A stretch of 64,000 nucleotides of DNA from Loripinus fragilis (lineage: Eukaryota; Mollusca; Bivalvia; Lucinida; Lucinidae): positions 73,462,260 through 73,526,259 of the forward strand of contig OZ026525.1 in NCBI GenBank assembly GCA_964019695.1. Reading direction: 5' to 3'. How positions within the stretch are numbered: the first letter of the stretch is position 1; each line of letters begins with the position of its first letter. Below are positions 54,235-64,000 of the stretch, in pieces. The translations under genes and the position numbers were made by a program. Below the pieces are notes generated by a model, which had not been told where the DNA came from, searched no databases, and was given only the letters and a program-made list of their open reading frames with translations.

Positions 54235-54910
54235 TCTGTCATCAGCCATATCAAAGTAACCAACAAATGGAATTTCATGATTATACTGGATATATTTGGC
54301 CAGGGTGAAATGCACGTGAAGTTTTATCAGAGTGTCATCAGCTATAGCAGAGCTATTTGCCCTTTGATTGCCTAAGTTACAAGTATTGTTTCCGTCCCCA
54401 GCCATAACTAGATAACCTATGGATGGAATTTTGTGAAACTTATGCTGAATATATAGTGAGGTTATGCACATGAAGTTTTATCGGAGGCCGTCGGTCATAG
54501 CAACCATTGCCCTTTAATGACTAAATTTCAATGATTTTTTCTGTCCTCAAACTTAACTAGGTAACCAATGGATGAAATTTCATGAAACGTTTACTGCAGA
54601 TATACATAGTGTTGTTATGCACCTGAAGTTTCACCAGGGTGTCATCAGTTATAAAGGAGTTATTGCCCATTGATTGCCTACATTTAAAGAATGTCTTTCA
54701 TTCCCCAGCCATAACTAATCAATGTCTGGAATCTCAAGAAACTTATACTGAGTATATAGAACATGGTGTGGTTATACAATGAACGTTTGTCAGGATATCC
54801 TAAGTAACAAAGGAGTTATTGCCCTTTGATTGCTTAAAATTAAGTAATTTATTGCATCCTCAATCATAGCTAAGTAACCAATAGATCAAATTTCATGAGA
54901 TTTTTCTAAG
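54235..54910 (+). repeat. ~150-bp tandem array, at least four units
   Basis: TTGCCCTTTGATTGCCTAA-type boxes occur near 54357, 54507, 54662 and 54810. Each unit also has GCCATAACTAGATAACC, ATGGAATTTCATGA and GCACGTGAAGTTTTATCAG phrases. It is not obviously related to the array at 34290. Confidence 0.85.
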
Positions 54911-57049
54911 TACAGTAGAACTTCAATGGCTTGAAACTATGAAATTATAGCATTCTATTTGACTTAATCTCAATGAAAAAAAAATCTAACACAATTTGAC
55001 GGGGGATATCTTGTTTTTCATAGTTCGTAACCAAAAGATGTGGTACTCAAAAGAACCGTCTCAATGAGATGATGCTTTTGAGCACACAAAAAACTTTTTT
55101 TAACTTATGAATAGGAATATAATAAAATTCATATGCTGCAGATGTTTGCTTTAATTATTGGAACCTGTGCTATCTTTTGAGTATTTTTTTAAAAAAAATA
55201 TAACAAGTAATAAATGCAATGGATGAGTTATTCATAAGACATGGTAAAATACATATTTACTCAAAATATATGTGTAATGTGTTATTTAGATCCATTTCTT
55301 ACACGTAGATCAATTCCTGATACATGTAAGGTGTGACATTTTGTCAAAAAGTGAGTATGATCAGGAAATAAAAAAAACTTTATCACTGCAGAATATATCT
55401 GTTCATGTCATTTTCTCAAGCAATATTCATAATTATTTTCAAAGAGGATAAGTTTTTATTTCTTTGAATAATTTTATAATGGGGGAAGAGTGACAAAAAT
55501 GTGTGAAGTATACTGCAAAACTTGGCTCATTAATCACATGCCTGGAAATTTGTAGGTATGTAAAGTCAATTCTTTTGTATGCCTTATATCACTGGTTTAA
55601 CTGGAAATCAGAGGCCCATAAAATGTATATTGTTAATAACCAATAAAATACTAAAGTATGCTCTTCTTGGGGTAAATGTGTGCACTTTGACTTGGACTTG
55701 GTAAGTAACAAATATGTTTTATTGTTGCTGTGAAGCTGTTTTCCTTTGACATAATTAATATCATTTTGGCCACAATGGGTTATGATCCCAGCAAGGCATA
55801 TCAGCTCATACCGCACATTCCCTCTGAGATGTGTCATTGGTGTTGGCATGATTTGCTAAAGTTTTTCGAGTGATCTTAATAAACAATCATCAAAAAGTAT
55901 TCATATTTGGACCATGGCTACCCTGAAAAGTTTTATGTACACATCATGGATCCAGACCCCAGGTACCTGCCCCTCGGTCGGGCTGGAGGTTAAACAAATC
56001 ATGGACAATATTAAAGTGCTATTCTTTTCTTCTGACTTTGATATTACACGTTTGCAGATTGCAGTAAGGCCTATCTAATAAACCATTCATGGTTGGACCA
56101 CTCATACATGTAGATGGCCTGCACTAGATGGCATTAGACCCTTGATCAATTCCCCAAGGTGGGGACATCTTGACATTTTTCCGTATCTTATCAGCTATAG
56201 AATCACTCATATTGGAAGAACGGGTACTATTTAGGACTGGCTGACTTTCTATGACTTTAATAGGACCTCAAAGTTCATGACGCAGAGAGGAGATAGAGGA
56301 CTCCTTTAAAGGTGCTAATTCAAATGTTTCCTGTTGAGCTTCAAGATACAAATTTCTTGCCAACCATTTGTTAGAAAGCATTCATATTAGTACGAATGAC
56401 TGATATCCACAGACACTGGGATACATGCCAAAGCTGGGGCTACTGAGATGTCAAAATCCAGGACATCTTTAGATTTTTTTTCTGATATTTCTTTGAGTGA
56501 CTCTAAGTCGCGATCGACCGATGGTAGAGGCAGGGTACGTTTCTGGTTTGTTTTGCATGTAAAACTGATTTACTTAGTTGGTGAGCCTGAAGTCACCTTA
56601 TCAAAGATAAAATGGTCAGCAGATTGATGTGCCAAAGTCTCATATTTCTGCCGATGTGTGAGCAGAGACATTAAGTAAAACATATAGCGAAGCAAACTGT
56701 TGTCAGGCATGGCAGACATATGTAAACAGTTCCTAGCGTTAAAAAGCAGGGTACCAGATGACCGCAAATAGATTCCAGCAGATTCCTACTCATTTGGAAC
56801 CCTGTGGCAGTGGTGTTTTGTGAGGGAAGGATGACGGCAAGGGGACGCCACTGTTTGGGAGTTTGCTCCTGACGTGAACGAACCGTATGCGCATCAGCGT
56901 TGTACATCAATCGAACAACTGGTATTTTCGACCTTCACCCGTTGCTACGGAAAATTAGCGGGTGATAGTGTTTAATATCAGTCGTTCGTCTATGGGGGTT
57001 TTGTATTTGAAATTCACGTGAGGTATAATAATAACAGATTGTCTTGCAG
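54911..57049. other. Non-coding stretch
   Basis: At 55347-55368 the reverse complement of TATTTCCTGATCATACTCAC marks a 20-bp trace of the lineage-2 Penelope-like tail. Two reverse frames at 56570-56910 overlap in different phases and match nothing known. No other feature. Confidence 0.35.
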
Positions 57050-57131
57050 CATGGAGAATGCTCTGGTCACCACCGGTGGTTCTCATGGTTATTCTGTTTT
57101 TGTTCAAACCACTGTTCGTGCAGATCTATGA
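57050..57131 (+). other. Possible terminal coding exon (26 codons)
   Basis: It follows an acceptor-like ATTGTCTTGCAG. It reads MENALVTTGGSHGYSVFVQT, then six more residues and a stop at 57129-57131. No similarity was recognised and no polyadenylation signal is certain. Low confidence. Confidence 0.15.
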
Positions 57132-57554
57132 ATAGCAGATTTATTTATTTGTTATTTTATTTAGGTCTGACTGAAGCTATGGGAATCGCTTATCACCTGT
57201 GTTACCTGCCCAGCAGCCAGCACTAAACAGTGAGATCGCATTCTGAACCAACAGAAGAAATCCTGGCATTAATAGTGAGACCATTTTAGAAGTTGAAGCT
57301 TCATCTTTGCCTGGTAACAAATTGGTGCTTACAATGCTCCCACTCTGCTAGAGATTTGGGAAATGTTTCGATTCTGCTGATAGTACCTGATGTGCATCAA
57401 GGTAGGATATCTAGCTAATTTCAGATGTTTTTTTATATAAACTTGAGATATTTTTGATAATCGTTTCCCTTGTAATTAAATTTGTCTCTGTGAGATGATT
57501 CTAATAGCAGGCATTATGAGGCATTCACATTGGTTCCCCACAATGTATGTTTTA

Positions 57555-57820
57555 CAATGGCGTAGCCAGAAGGCTGAAAAAGTTACGCACATCAAAGGGA
57601 AACTACTGGATTAAGCAATTGTTCTCTTCAATTTCGTCCCTTTTTAATATGGGAACTTCTCTGAAAGGAAAGAATTTGCTCCCAAAGGGAGCAAATTCTT
57701 TCCTTTGAGAGCTATTCCTTTTTGTATGATTGATCACGTTTACCACACTGGGTGACCTCCCTTGATTGTTACTATTTTAATACGCACATGTGTAACTGCG
57801 AAATGGGAGCTACATCAATG
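57555..57820. mobile_element. 266-bp MITE with 5-bp target duplication, copy III
   Basis: Ends CAATGGCGTAGCC and GCTACATCAATG, with TTTTA at 57550-57554 and 57821-57825. The central palindrome AAAGAATTTGCTCCC/GGGAGCAAATTCTTT is nearly perfect in this copy. Confidence 0.9.
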
Positions 57821-58156
57821 TTTTATGGTAAAAAATGCAAAATCAATAAGAAAAACCTCTTGTAGTATAGCTGGTGCTGTACAGTACAGATCCAGATCAC
57901 AAGGCTTTTAAACAAGTGCAAATATTCCTCATGTATTTTATGAAGACATAGCTTACTAGATTACTCATGAGAACTGTCTAATTGACTCTTGCCCAGTGAG
58001 TTTCCCTAGGACATGTTTTTATGAAGAAAACAGGAAACAACAGATGCAGAAATTGATAGCTCTTGCATTTGAACACATATGAGTAATAAATATAAGAATC
58101 TTCTTGATATTCTTGCATTAATCAGCGGCTCTTTACTCTATTATTGGTGATATAGG

Positions 58157-58239
58157 TCAATCTAAATAACATCAACATTAATGGCTTGGTAAGCTGCACA
58201 GCAAAGTATGAACACTTTAGACCCTGAGCTAAAGCAAAG
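58157..58239 (+). other. Possible 83-nt exon with a start codon
   Basis: An acceptor-like GGTGATATAG precedes it, and a strong donor (CAAAG/GTGAGT) follows. It contains an ATG at 58208 that opens MNTLDPELKQ; upstream stops would make the rest 5' UTR. The protein is unidentified. Confidence 0.2.
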
Positions 58240-58345
58240 GTGAGTTAATTGTATTTACCGCAGATTTTATATGTAAAATGGGGTCACATGCTTTGTAAGG
58301 GGCATTTTCGATGTTTGGTAGTGTATGTGCAAGACTTATAGTGCA

Positions 58346-58429
58346 CACCCATCAGACACACAACGTTCATTCAACATTGAATCAACGTTGAATCTATGTT
58401 GAGTCAAAGTTGTGTGCCTGCTGGGTGTG
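58346..58429. mobile_element. 84-bp element with CACCCATCAGACACA / TGTGTGCCTGCTGGGTG ends, copy 2
   Basis: The interior holds variants of CAACGTTGAATC/GATTCAACGTTG. The termini match 32161-32259. Short palindromic elements of this pattern are, to my knowledge, widespread in animal genomes. Confidence 0.7.
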
Positions 58430-58539
58430 ATGAAACAAGACATGTTCCTTTTTGATAACATGGAGCTAACTATTGAATGATAACATGAAGCTTATGTTTA
58501 CGAGATATATTCTAAATCTCATATAAAAAGTAAAAATAG

Positions 58540-58830
58540 GCGGCAAAGATCAGGAATCGATACAATCAAGTACCACACCTGACCCAGGATACCACATGGG
58601 AAAGTGACAAAATCACAATAAACATCACAAACAAGAGCCAAGAGATTCTGCCCTTTCCAAGTAGGTGACCACAAGGCAGCAATGAACTGACGCGAAAGCA
58701 TGAAAAACACAAGACATAAATAACACAAATGATCCACCAAAGAAGTACCGCCTTGGAACAGTCAGCGAAAATATTTTACTGGAGAGCATAAACCGGTTTC
58801 ACGGCGCCAACCTTACTCTTAGTTCAGAAC
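58540..58830 (-). mobile_element. Penelope-like 3' end copy (lineage 1, reverse)
   Basis: GCAAAGATCAGGAATCGATA, CACCTGACCCAGGATACCA, AAGTACCGCCTTGGAACAGT and GGCGCCAACCTTACTCTTAG match 4340-4630. Truncated to about 290 bp. Confidence 0.85.
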
Positions 58831-58949
58831 AAGTTTAGGTTTATTCTAATTTTTTCTATTTTCTAATGTTTTGTTACTGTAAATGGTTTAGTTTTCCTTC
58901 TTAAAGCTTCAAAATAAACTACAAAAATAAAGGCACCAGGGGATAGTTT

Positions 58950-59268
58950 TGGATTTTGGTGTTTGTTTCTTTCTTTGTTTTGTTTATTTTTGTCAACAGC
59001 TAAGGTCATGGTGAGACGGTCAGTTCATCTAACCCTACTTTTTTTCCTGGGCATGCTTGAACAAGGGGTTAACCAGTACTTCGTGCACATACTTACGCTT
59101 GAAACTTACAACAACTCAGCGGAAGGGAGGATAATGACCGTAGAAATTATTTCATGATCAATCTCCATGAAAATATGGACCAGGTCAGGATCGAACTCGC
59201 CACCCCTGGATCTGCAATAAGACTTCATCTGTAGCCATACACGCTACCGACTGTGCTACGCGGATTTT
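58950..59268 (-). repeat. tRNA-derived SINE, family S2, full-length reverse copy
   Basis: In reverse, the head (59268 to about 59177) has A-box TAGCACAGTCGGTAGCG and B-box GAGTTCGATCC. The body contains GAAGTACTGGTTAACCCC and the tail ends in GACAAAAATAAAC. The body differs from family S1. A headless copy lies at 60478-60665. Confidence 0.85.
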
Positions 59269-59639
59269 GGTGTAGACGGTTTTAAAGATATTCTGGTACA
59301 GCCTAATTTGGCAATTAAAAGTGTGATATATGGATAAATTTGACTTAAAACACTAGTAGGGCAGATGGACTGAAATACTAAGTCATTGTTTCCTATTAAA
59401 TAGATTGGCTTCAGGTTGTGTCCCTTACCTCGGCTATAGCTTTCAGTTGATTTGAAGAAGTGATAAAATATCCTGTTTTCACAGGGATTTGGCGTAAAAT
59501 TGGAATTTTTATATTGATATATCTCAAATAATTTGAATATTGTGCAGTGTTGATCTGGAGACTGAATCTGAGTGGATGTGCCCACTACGGTCAGTTTATT
59601 TTCACTATCAAAAATAGTGCATCTAGTGTTGGACTTAAG

Positions 59640-59800
59640 GGTTTTTATTTTTTATAATGCCAGGCCTCGAGGTTATAAAACTTGAGTTCATTCTCAGACT
59701 CAAAATAAAGCGCAATGATTGGCTGCCTGCGGATATGTGTCCGCAAGCAGCCAATCATTGCGCTTTATTTTGAGTCTGAGACAGCCAGGTTATGACTCCT
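59640..59800. repeat. Hairpin family H1, copy 2
   Basis: The core 59692-59781 has perfect ~35-bp arms (TCTCAGACTCAAAATAAAGC continuing through GCAATGATTGGCTGC) around a loop that is itself palindromic (CTGCGGATATGTGTCCGCAAG, a 21-nt loop with CGGA/TCCG). The upstream flank matches copy 1 at 11780. Confidence 0.9.
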
Positions 59801-59989
59801 GTGGGAAGCAACACATGGTAGGAATTGAATTGTTGTGTCCTTTTGTTGAGAAGTTATTTGAATTTTAAAAAGTATGCGTCGGCAGGCCAAAGAGTACTCA
59901 AAAGAACTGTCCAGTGATTCATTTTTGAACACACCCTACAATTCATCTTTCCGAAAAGCATGCCTACTTAATCTCTTGTCTACTAATGT

Positions 59990-60075
59990 CTTCTGCTGAT
60001 AGCCTTTGCAAACAGTTTGGGCCCAGATCAGGCCTGACAAAATAGAAGGTCTTATCTGAATCAAAACTGTTTGAC
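59990..60075. repeat. GATCTGG-family relic
   Basis: TTTGCAAACAGTTTGGGCCC and AGATCAGGCC face GGTCTTATCTGAATC and AAAACTGTTTG. Confidence 0.65.
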
Positions 60076-60477
60076 ACTCTGGTGATATTCCTTAAAGTTT
60101 TTTTTCTAAAAATATGGTTATTAAAAATGTCAGCAGATAAATAATACCCAGCATGCACATAGTTTAACACACTAACTGTAAGGTATGTAGGGGATTGAGC
60201 ACGTGCGTTTTGTATTTATCGCCATATAACGTGCCAATTTGTCGTTGCATTGGTCAGTTATACACTATCATGTGATTTTGAGTGGCATTCTGGGCGTGGT
60301 TCGGAAACGTCTATTGTGGCTTGTAAAACAACAAAAATCATAAGACCAGAATCGGTCAAACTTATTTTCGAACTTTCATACATTATTAGTTTGATTGTGT
60401 GTTGTCATATATATCCTATATGTATACTGCACGATGTGGAGATTACAACAACTAACAGTATAGGTTTGCCTTTTTTT

Positions 60478-60665
60478 GCTTTGTTTTGTTTGATGTTTTA
60501 CGTCCCAGTCAACAGATATGGTCATGTCGAGAAGGTCAGTTCACCTACCCACAATTTTTCCTGGGCAAGCTCGACTAAGCGGTTAACCAGTACTTCGTGC
60601 ACATACTTTCATTATTCTTCTTGAATCAGCGAAAGGAGATGAATATGGAAATTATGTCTGAAACA
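60478..60665 (-). repeat. SINE family S2, headless reverse copy
   Basis: It shares AAGGTCAGTTCACCTA, TTTTTCCTGGGCAAGC, GGTTAACCAGTACTTCGTGC and ACATACTT with 58990-59090. The tRNA-like head is absent, consistent with 5' truncation. Confidence 0.8.
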
Positions 60666-60800
60666 TGAGTGATGCCTGGAAAACGGCAGTTTACCGTTTT
60701 CAGGATTTAACTCATATTTTAGACGAGATTTCAAGAATCTGTAAACAGCATAGTCAAGCAAAATATGTTTTCACATCTTGTTTTGTTTGTTTGTCTCTAG

Positions 60801-60823
60801 GTCCCAGTTATAGAGAATACAAG
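60801..60823 (+). other. Possible 23-nt microexon
   Basis: It is preceded by a long T-rich tract and TCTCTAG, and followed by GTGAGTG, both strong splice signals. The exon would be GTCCCAGTTATAGAGAATAC plus AAG. An inverted repeat begins at the donor (60828). Confidence 0.25.
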
Positions 60824-60827
60824 GTGA

Positions 60828-60952
60828 GTGTCTTTTGATATCAAGTTTACCAGGCAAGGCTTTGAGAGAGCTTGTTGACATCACGAGGCTTGCCGAGCGA
60901 TTCAACATGCGTTCTCAAAGCTGAGCCTGGTAAACTTGATATCGAAAGACGC
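60828..60952. repeat. Inverted repeat with ~42-bp arms
   Basis: TTGATATCAAGTTTACCAGG pairs with CCTGGTAAACTTGATATCGA, extending through GCTTTGAGA/TCTCAAAGC. The loop is about 40 nt. Confidence 0.85.
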
Positions 60953-61179
60953 AAACCTGGTATTCATTTTATCAGTTTACCCATTGTTTCACTCTTCAAA
61001 CTAGCAATTATGACGTAAGTTTCGAGTTTTGTGATGATTCAGCGTCATTAGCGTTGTCATTAAAAAGTGCAATGTCATCATGACCTGATAAAGGCACAGG
61101 CCGTGAGATAGACCATGTTTATCAGGCAACGTAAAGCAATACAGTTAATATGAGAGGTAACTGATAAAATAACTTATCA

Positions 61180-61337
61180 GTTACGCCGGGATGGGTCTTC
61201 CTGGGTTGAACCAGTATGGAGCAGAGGATAAAGTATCTTGCTCAAGTACTACCGCTGTGCCTCCAGTGAGGCTTGAACCCACAAGCCCTCGATCTGGTGT
61301 CATGCACTCTACCACTGAGTCATCGCGCTCCTCTTCA
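61180..61337 (-). repeat. tRNA-derived SINE, family S1, reverse copy
   Basis: CTTCCTGGGTTGAACCAGTA, GAGGCTTGAACCC and CACTCTACCACTGAGTCA match 37700-37850 with moderate divergence. The tail is missing. Confidence 0.85.
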
Positions 61338-61559
61338 CACCGTGTATTAGGCCATATACATAATACATGTAGGCTTATATGATAAAACACATTCAAACAA
61401 ACTTTGTATGAAAAATATGAATCAAGTTGAGCAAGAAGATAAGAAACAATGTCATAAATATAATAGATTTATTTTTCTAGAAAAATAGTTCAAAGCTCTG
61501 TGCATAATACGTTATCAAATAATTTCAGCCAGTACATGATTTTGCATACGCGATAAGTA

Positions 61560-61766
61560 CAATAAAACCTGTCTTAAGCGGCCACTCTAAAATAGACAAA
61601 ACAAAGATCTTTCTGACAAAGGGTAGCTAAAATGACGGTCTAAAGAACTGCAGAATGCTCCAATTGGAGCATTCTGCAATACTTTTGACCTGCATTAAGC
61701 GATAATTGGACTAACAAAACAATTTTGGTCTTCCTTTTGAGTGGCCGCTTAAGACAGGTTTTACTG
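61560..61766. mobile_element. 207-bp TA-flanked MITE with AAAACCTGTCTTAAGCGGCC ends
   Basis: CAATAAAACCTGTCTTAAGC and its complement (ending GACAGGTTTTACTG) form TIRs of about 32 bp with TA on both sides (61558-61559, 61767-61768). The centre is the perfect 30-bp palindrome TGCAGAATGCTCCAA/TTGGAGCATTCTGCA (61649-61678). Confidence 0.85.
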
Positions 61767-61984
61767 TATACAAAACTATCATATCCTGATCCATTTTCTC
61801 TTTTACCATGATGACAGTTCATACATTTTCAATGATTCACTAAATGTGATTACTGTTTTTTACCTCATAATTAAGTCTTGAACTCGTAGTTGTTATTTTA
61901 CAGATGGAAAAGTTCTTTTGCATCAGCTAAATGGCAACCGTAGTCGACCAAATTAGCACACGGTTAGCTTATCTTTTGCACTCT

Positions 61985-62320
61985 TTGAAAACAGTGTAGA
62001 TCCAGATGAACTGACTTTTTTGAGCCAATTGATCAGGATCCACAATAATTTGCTACACACGATGGATCCATAGAAATAAAAGAATTGCGTGACAAAGTTT
62101 TATTAACCCTATAATTTGCAGCAGACGACAATGTCAAATGTTGCCTCTTTTTCAAACATAACAAATAAAGCATGATTTTCCATGAGAATCGTCTGCTTGC
62201 AGACTTGCAGACGATTCTCATGAAATATCGTACCTCATATTTTCGAAAATAAGGAAAGATGTCGAAAAAATCTGTCGTCTGCTGCAGTCTTGATTGGCGC
62301 TTTAAGGGTAAATAAGGTAA
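61985..62320. mobile_element. Foldback relics: GATCTGG core and GCAGACGAC element
   Basis: At 61992-62045 a GATCTGG core pair is visible. At 62100-62312, TTAACCCTATAATTTGCAGC faces GATTGGCGCTTTAAGGG, similar to the TTAA element at 2442. Its interior has CATGAGAATCGTCTGC/GCAGACGATTCTCATG, a perfect 16-bp inverted repeat. Confidence 0.65.
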
Positions 62321-63430
62321 CTTCAAAGAGCTTTCTTTGCGCTCATAAGAGTGCACGCGCTAATTAGGTCGAATACGGTCTTCCACAATATGCACAGAGT
62401 AAACATCCAAGTTAGTACATAAATGTTTTTGGAATTTGCTAAAATGAATCGCCGCTTTATGAATATGTGTTCAGCATACAGCTCTTTTTGTGTTCAGACC
62501 TGCTTGTTTTGGGAATAAATCTATACAAAATATAATTCAAAATAAAAACAACAACAAGAAACTCAAAGCCAAACTGGTGGGAATGTTTACGGAATGTAAT
62601 TTTACTTAAAAGAATGAATAAAATTATATATATTTTTTAATGGCCTTTTGTTCAATTCTAGGCCTAAGCAAAATCATACTGGGTGGGCGGCATCCACGAA
62701 CGAACTTTTTTATATCAGAGCTTCAAGTTAAAAAAAGACCCAAAACGTTTTATACACTGTAGCCCTAACGATCTAAATTTAGCGTCAGTAGCAACAAAAA
62801 AACGTTTATTTTGTCAATTAGAAACGATACTTTGTCTAAAATTGTTTGCTCGTACTTGCAGCCTACCCACTGTGAAAATACAGCTTTAACCGCACTAAGT
62901 GTCAAATTGCAGCAATATTTCATCAATGTCTCGAAGAGATGGTACTAATTATGTTTTTGTTATCCGAAATATTCTTTCGTGTGGATACTGTTCGATTATT
63001 ATTATTTATAAAAAGACACAATATAAATATACAGTTCAATACTTAATCAAAGTTAAAGACTCATAATCAGTGACCTATACGGCAAAACATACTGTAGTAC
63101 ACTTTAAATGTATATTAGCGTCATTTTACAGAGTTTGAAATTGAGTTTCGCCTTCTTTTCTTTTGGCGATTTGCTTTTGTAGCAGATAACAAACAGTTGA
63201 AATTACCGCCATACATAAGTGTTTCGCAGTACCGATCTGTCTTAAGATGGAGTTTCAAGTCACTTTGTCCTAGGTCACTGTCAATATAGACCAATCTTTT
63301 ATCCAACCACAAGCTACAGATAGGGATATATCTTCTTTTTATCGATATATAGCAAAATGATGGTGCTAAAAATCCTCGTCAGAATGTTATTATGGCATGC
63401 TAGTAAATATAGCCAGTGTGTGTAAATAGC
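62321..63430. other. AT-rich non-coding stretch
   Basis: No repeat or coding motif was recognised. Confidence 0.4.
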
Positions 63431-63433
63431 TAG

Positions 63434-63486
63434 TGTTTGCTTGCTAGAATTGAACGCAGCAGTAGCTGCGTTCAATTCTGGCAAAC
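63434..63486. repeat. Hairpin AGAATTGAACGCAGC / GCTGCGTTCAATTCT
   Basis: Perfect 15-bp arms around AGTA, extended by TTTGC/GCAAA with a short bulge. Confidence 0.85.
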
Positions 63487-63649
63487 AAATACTGAATGGT
63501 GAAACACTGTCGTTGCCTGCGCTCAATTGCAGCGGTGTTTGCTTTATATTCTAGTACATGTTAACAAACACTGGTAAAAGATGGGTGCTTCCATCTTAGG
63601 CTTCCATATGCCTGATTTTTTTTATATATTGAGATTCCCAAATGGGCGG

Positions 63650-64000
63650 AGCTTATATACTGGCTTGACACGTACAAAAGGGCTTATATGTACCGTTCGA
63701 CTACTGACCATAAATAATCCCAGGCTGAACGGGATCAAAGTTGAAATTATTCCCTTAAACAGTTGGGATTATAGCAAATACTGGTTTGGCACGTACAAAT
63801 GGGCTTATATGTACCGTTAAACTACTGACCATAAATAATCCCAGGCTGAACGGGATCAGAGTTGAAATTATTCCCTTAAAACAGTTGGGATTATAACAAA
63901 TACTGGTTTGACACGTACAAATGGACTTATATGTACCGTTCCACTACTGCTCATAAATAACCCAAGGCTGAACAGGACCAGAGTTGAAAATTAATCCCTT
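63650..64000 (+). repeat. 121-122-bp satellite array, at least three units, open at the right
   Basis: TACTGGYTTGRCACGTACAA starts units at 63658, 63779 and 63901. Units share TTATATGTACCGTT, CATAAATAATCCCAGGCTGA and GTTGAAATTATTCCCTTAAA and look about 90% identical by eye. The array continues beyond the window. Confidence 0.95.

Noticed and set aside
53981..54471. Open frames rich in Leu, Cys or Asn
   Set aside because: They are direct translations of the (CAA)n microsatellite and have no other content.
56570..56910. Two overlapping reverse frames that look somewhat protein-like
   Set aside because: They use different phases of the same DNA, match no family I know, and lack supporting splice or repeat context.

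Overview
This window looks like intergenic or intronic nuclear DNA from an invertebrate, most probably a bivalve mollusc. That is an inference from AT-rich composition, tRNA-derived SINEs, dense short inverted-repeat elements, and reverse transcriptase families that I associate with lophotrochozoans. There is no bacterial gene organisation and no long intact host coding sequence. Nearly all short open frames fall inside repeats or are fragments of dead transposable elements.

Layout. 0-9.2 kb: ends of a Penelope-like retroelement, a 234-bp TTAA-flanked foldback element, a TA-flanked MITE family (one copy inserted in its own sibling), and a 1.6-kb TTAA-flanked transposon full of CCGGT-type motifs. 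9.2-18.5 kb: hairpins, a 750-bp foldback, and a 1.2-kb element with TTGCACC arrays and a 107-codon frame. 18.5-27.3 kb: a mariner-sized non-coding TIR element, a reverse-strand LINE fragment, and a 4.4-kb TIR element with many YY1-like motifs and a dead LINE reverse transcriptase inside. 27.3-36.5 kb: 12-bp and 25-bp minisatellites, a tRNA-Leu-type primer-binding site, an exon-like duplicated module, hAT-like elements and a ~150-bp tandem array. 37-40.4 kb: SINE, Penelope-like tails, and the inverted partner of the exon-like module. 40.4-48.3 kb: the main coding relics, which are a Ty3/Gypsy element with integrase upstream of reverse transcriptase (Gmr1-like order), an opposite-strand Mag-like Gypsy fragment interrupted by an 816-bp TIR element, and the longest Penelope-like copy. 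48.3-64 kb: a trio of ~267-bp MITEs with 5-bp target duplications, microsatellites, a second ~150-bp tandem array, SINEs, hairpins, a few exon-like segments with good splice signals, and a 121-122-bp satellite running off the end.

How it fits together. The window records successive insertions. Target duplications (TA, TTAA, 5 bp) can be read for several elements, and three insertion orders can be read directly. Every protein-coding retroelement relic here has stops, frameshifts or lost catalytic residues, so none appears active. Mobile non-autonomous families (TA MITE, TTAA elements, 5-bp MITE, two SINE families, two Penelope-like tails) occur in multiple copies. All family assignments are by eye from motifs and were not checked by search.
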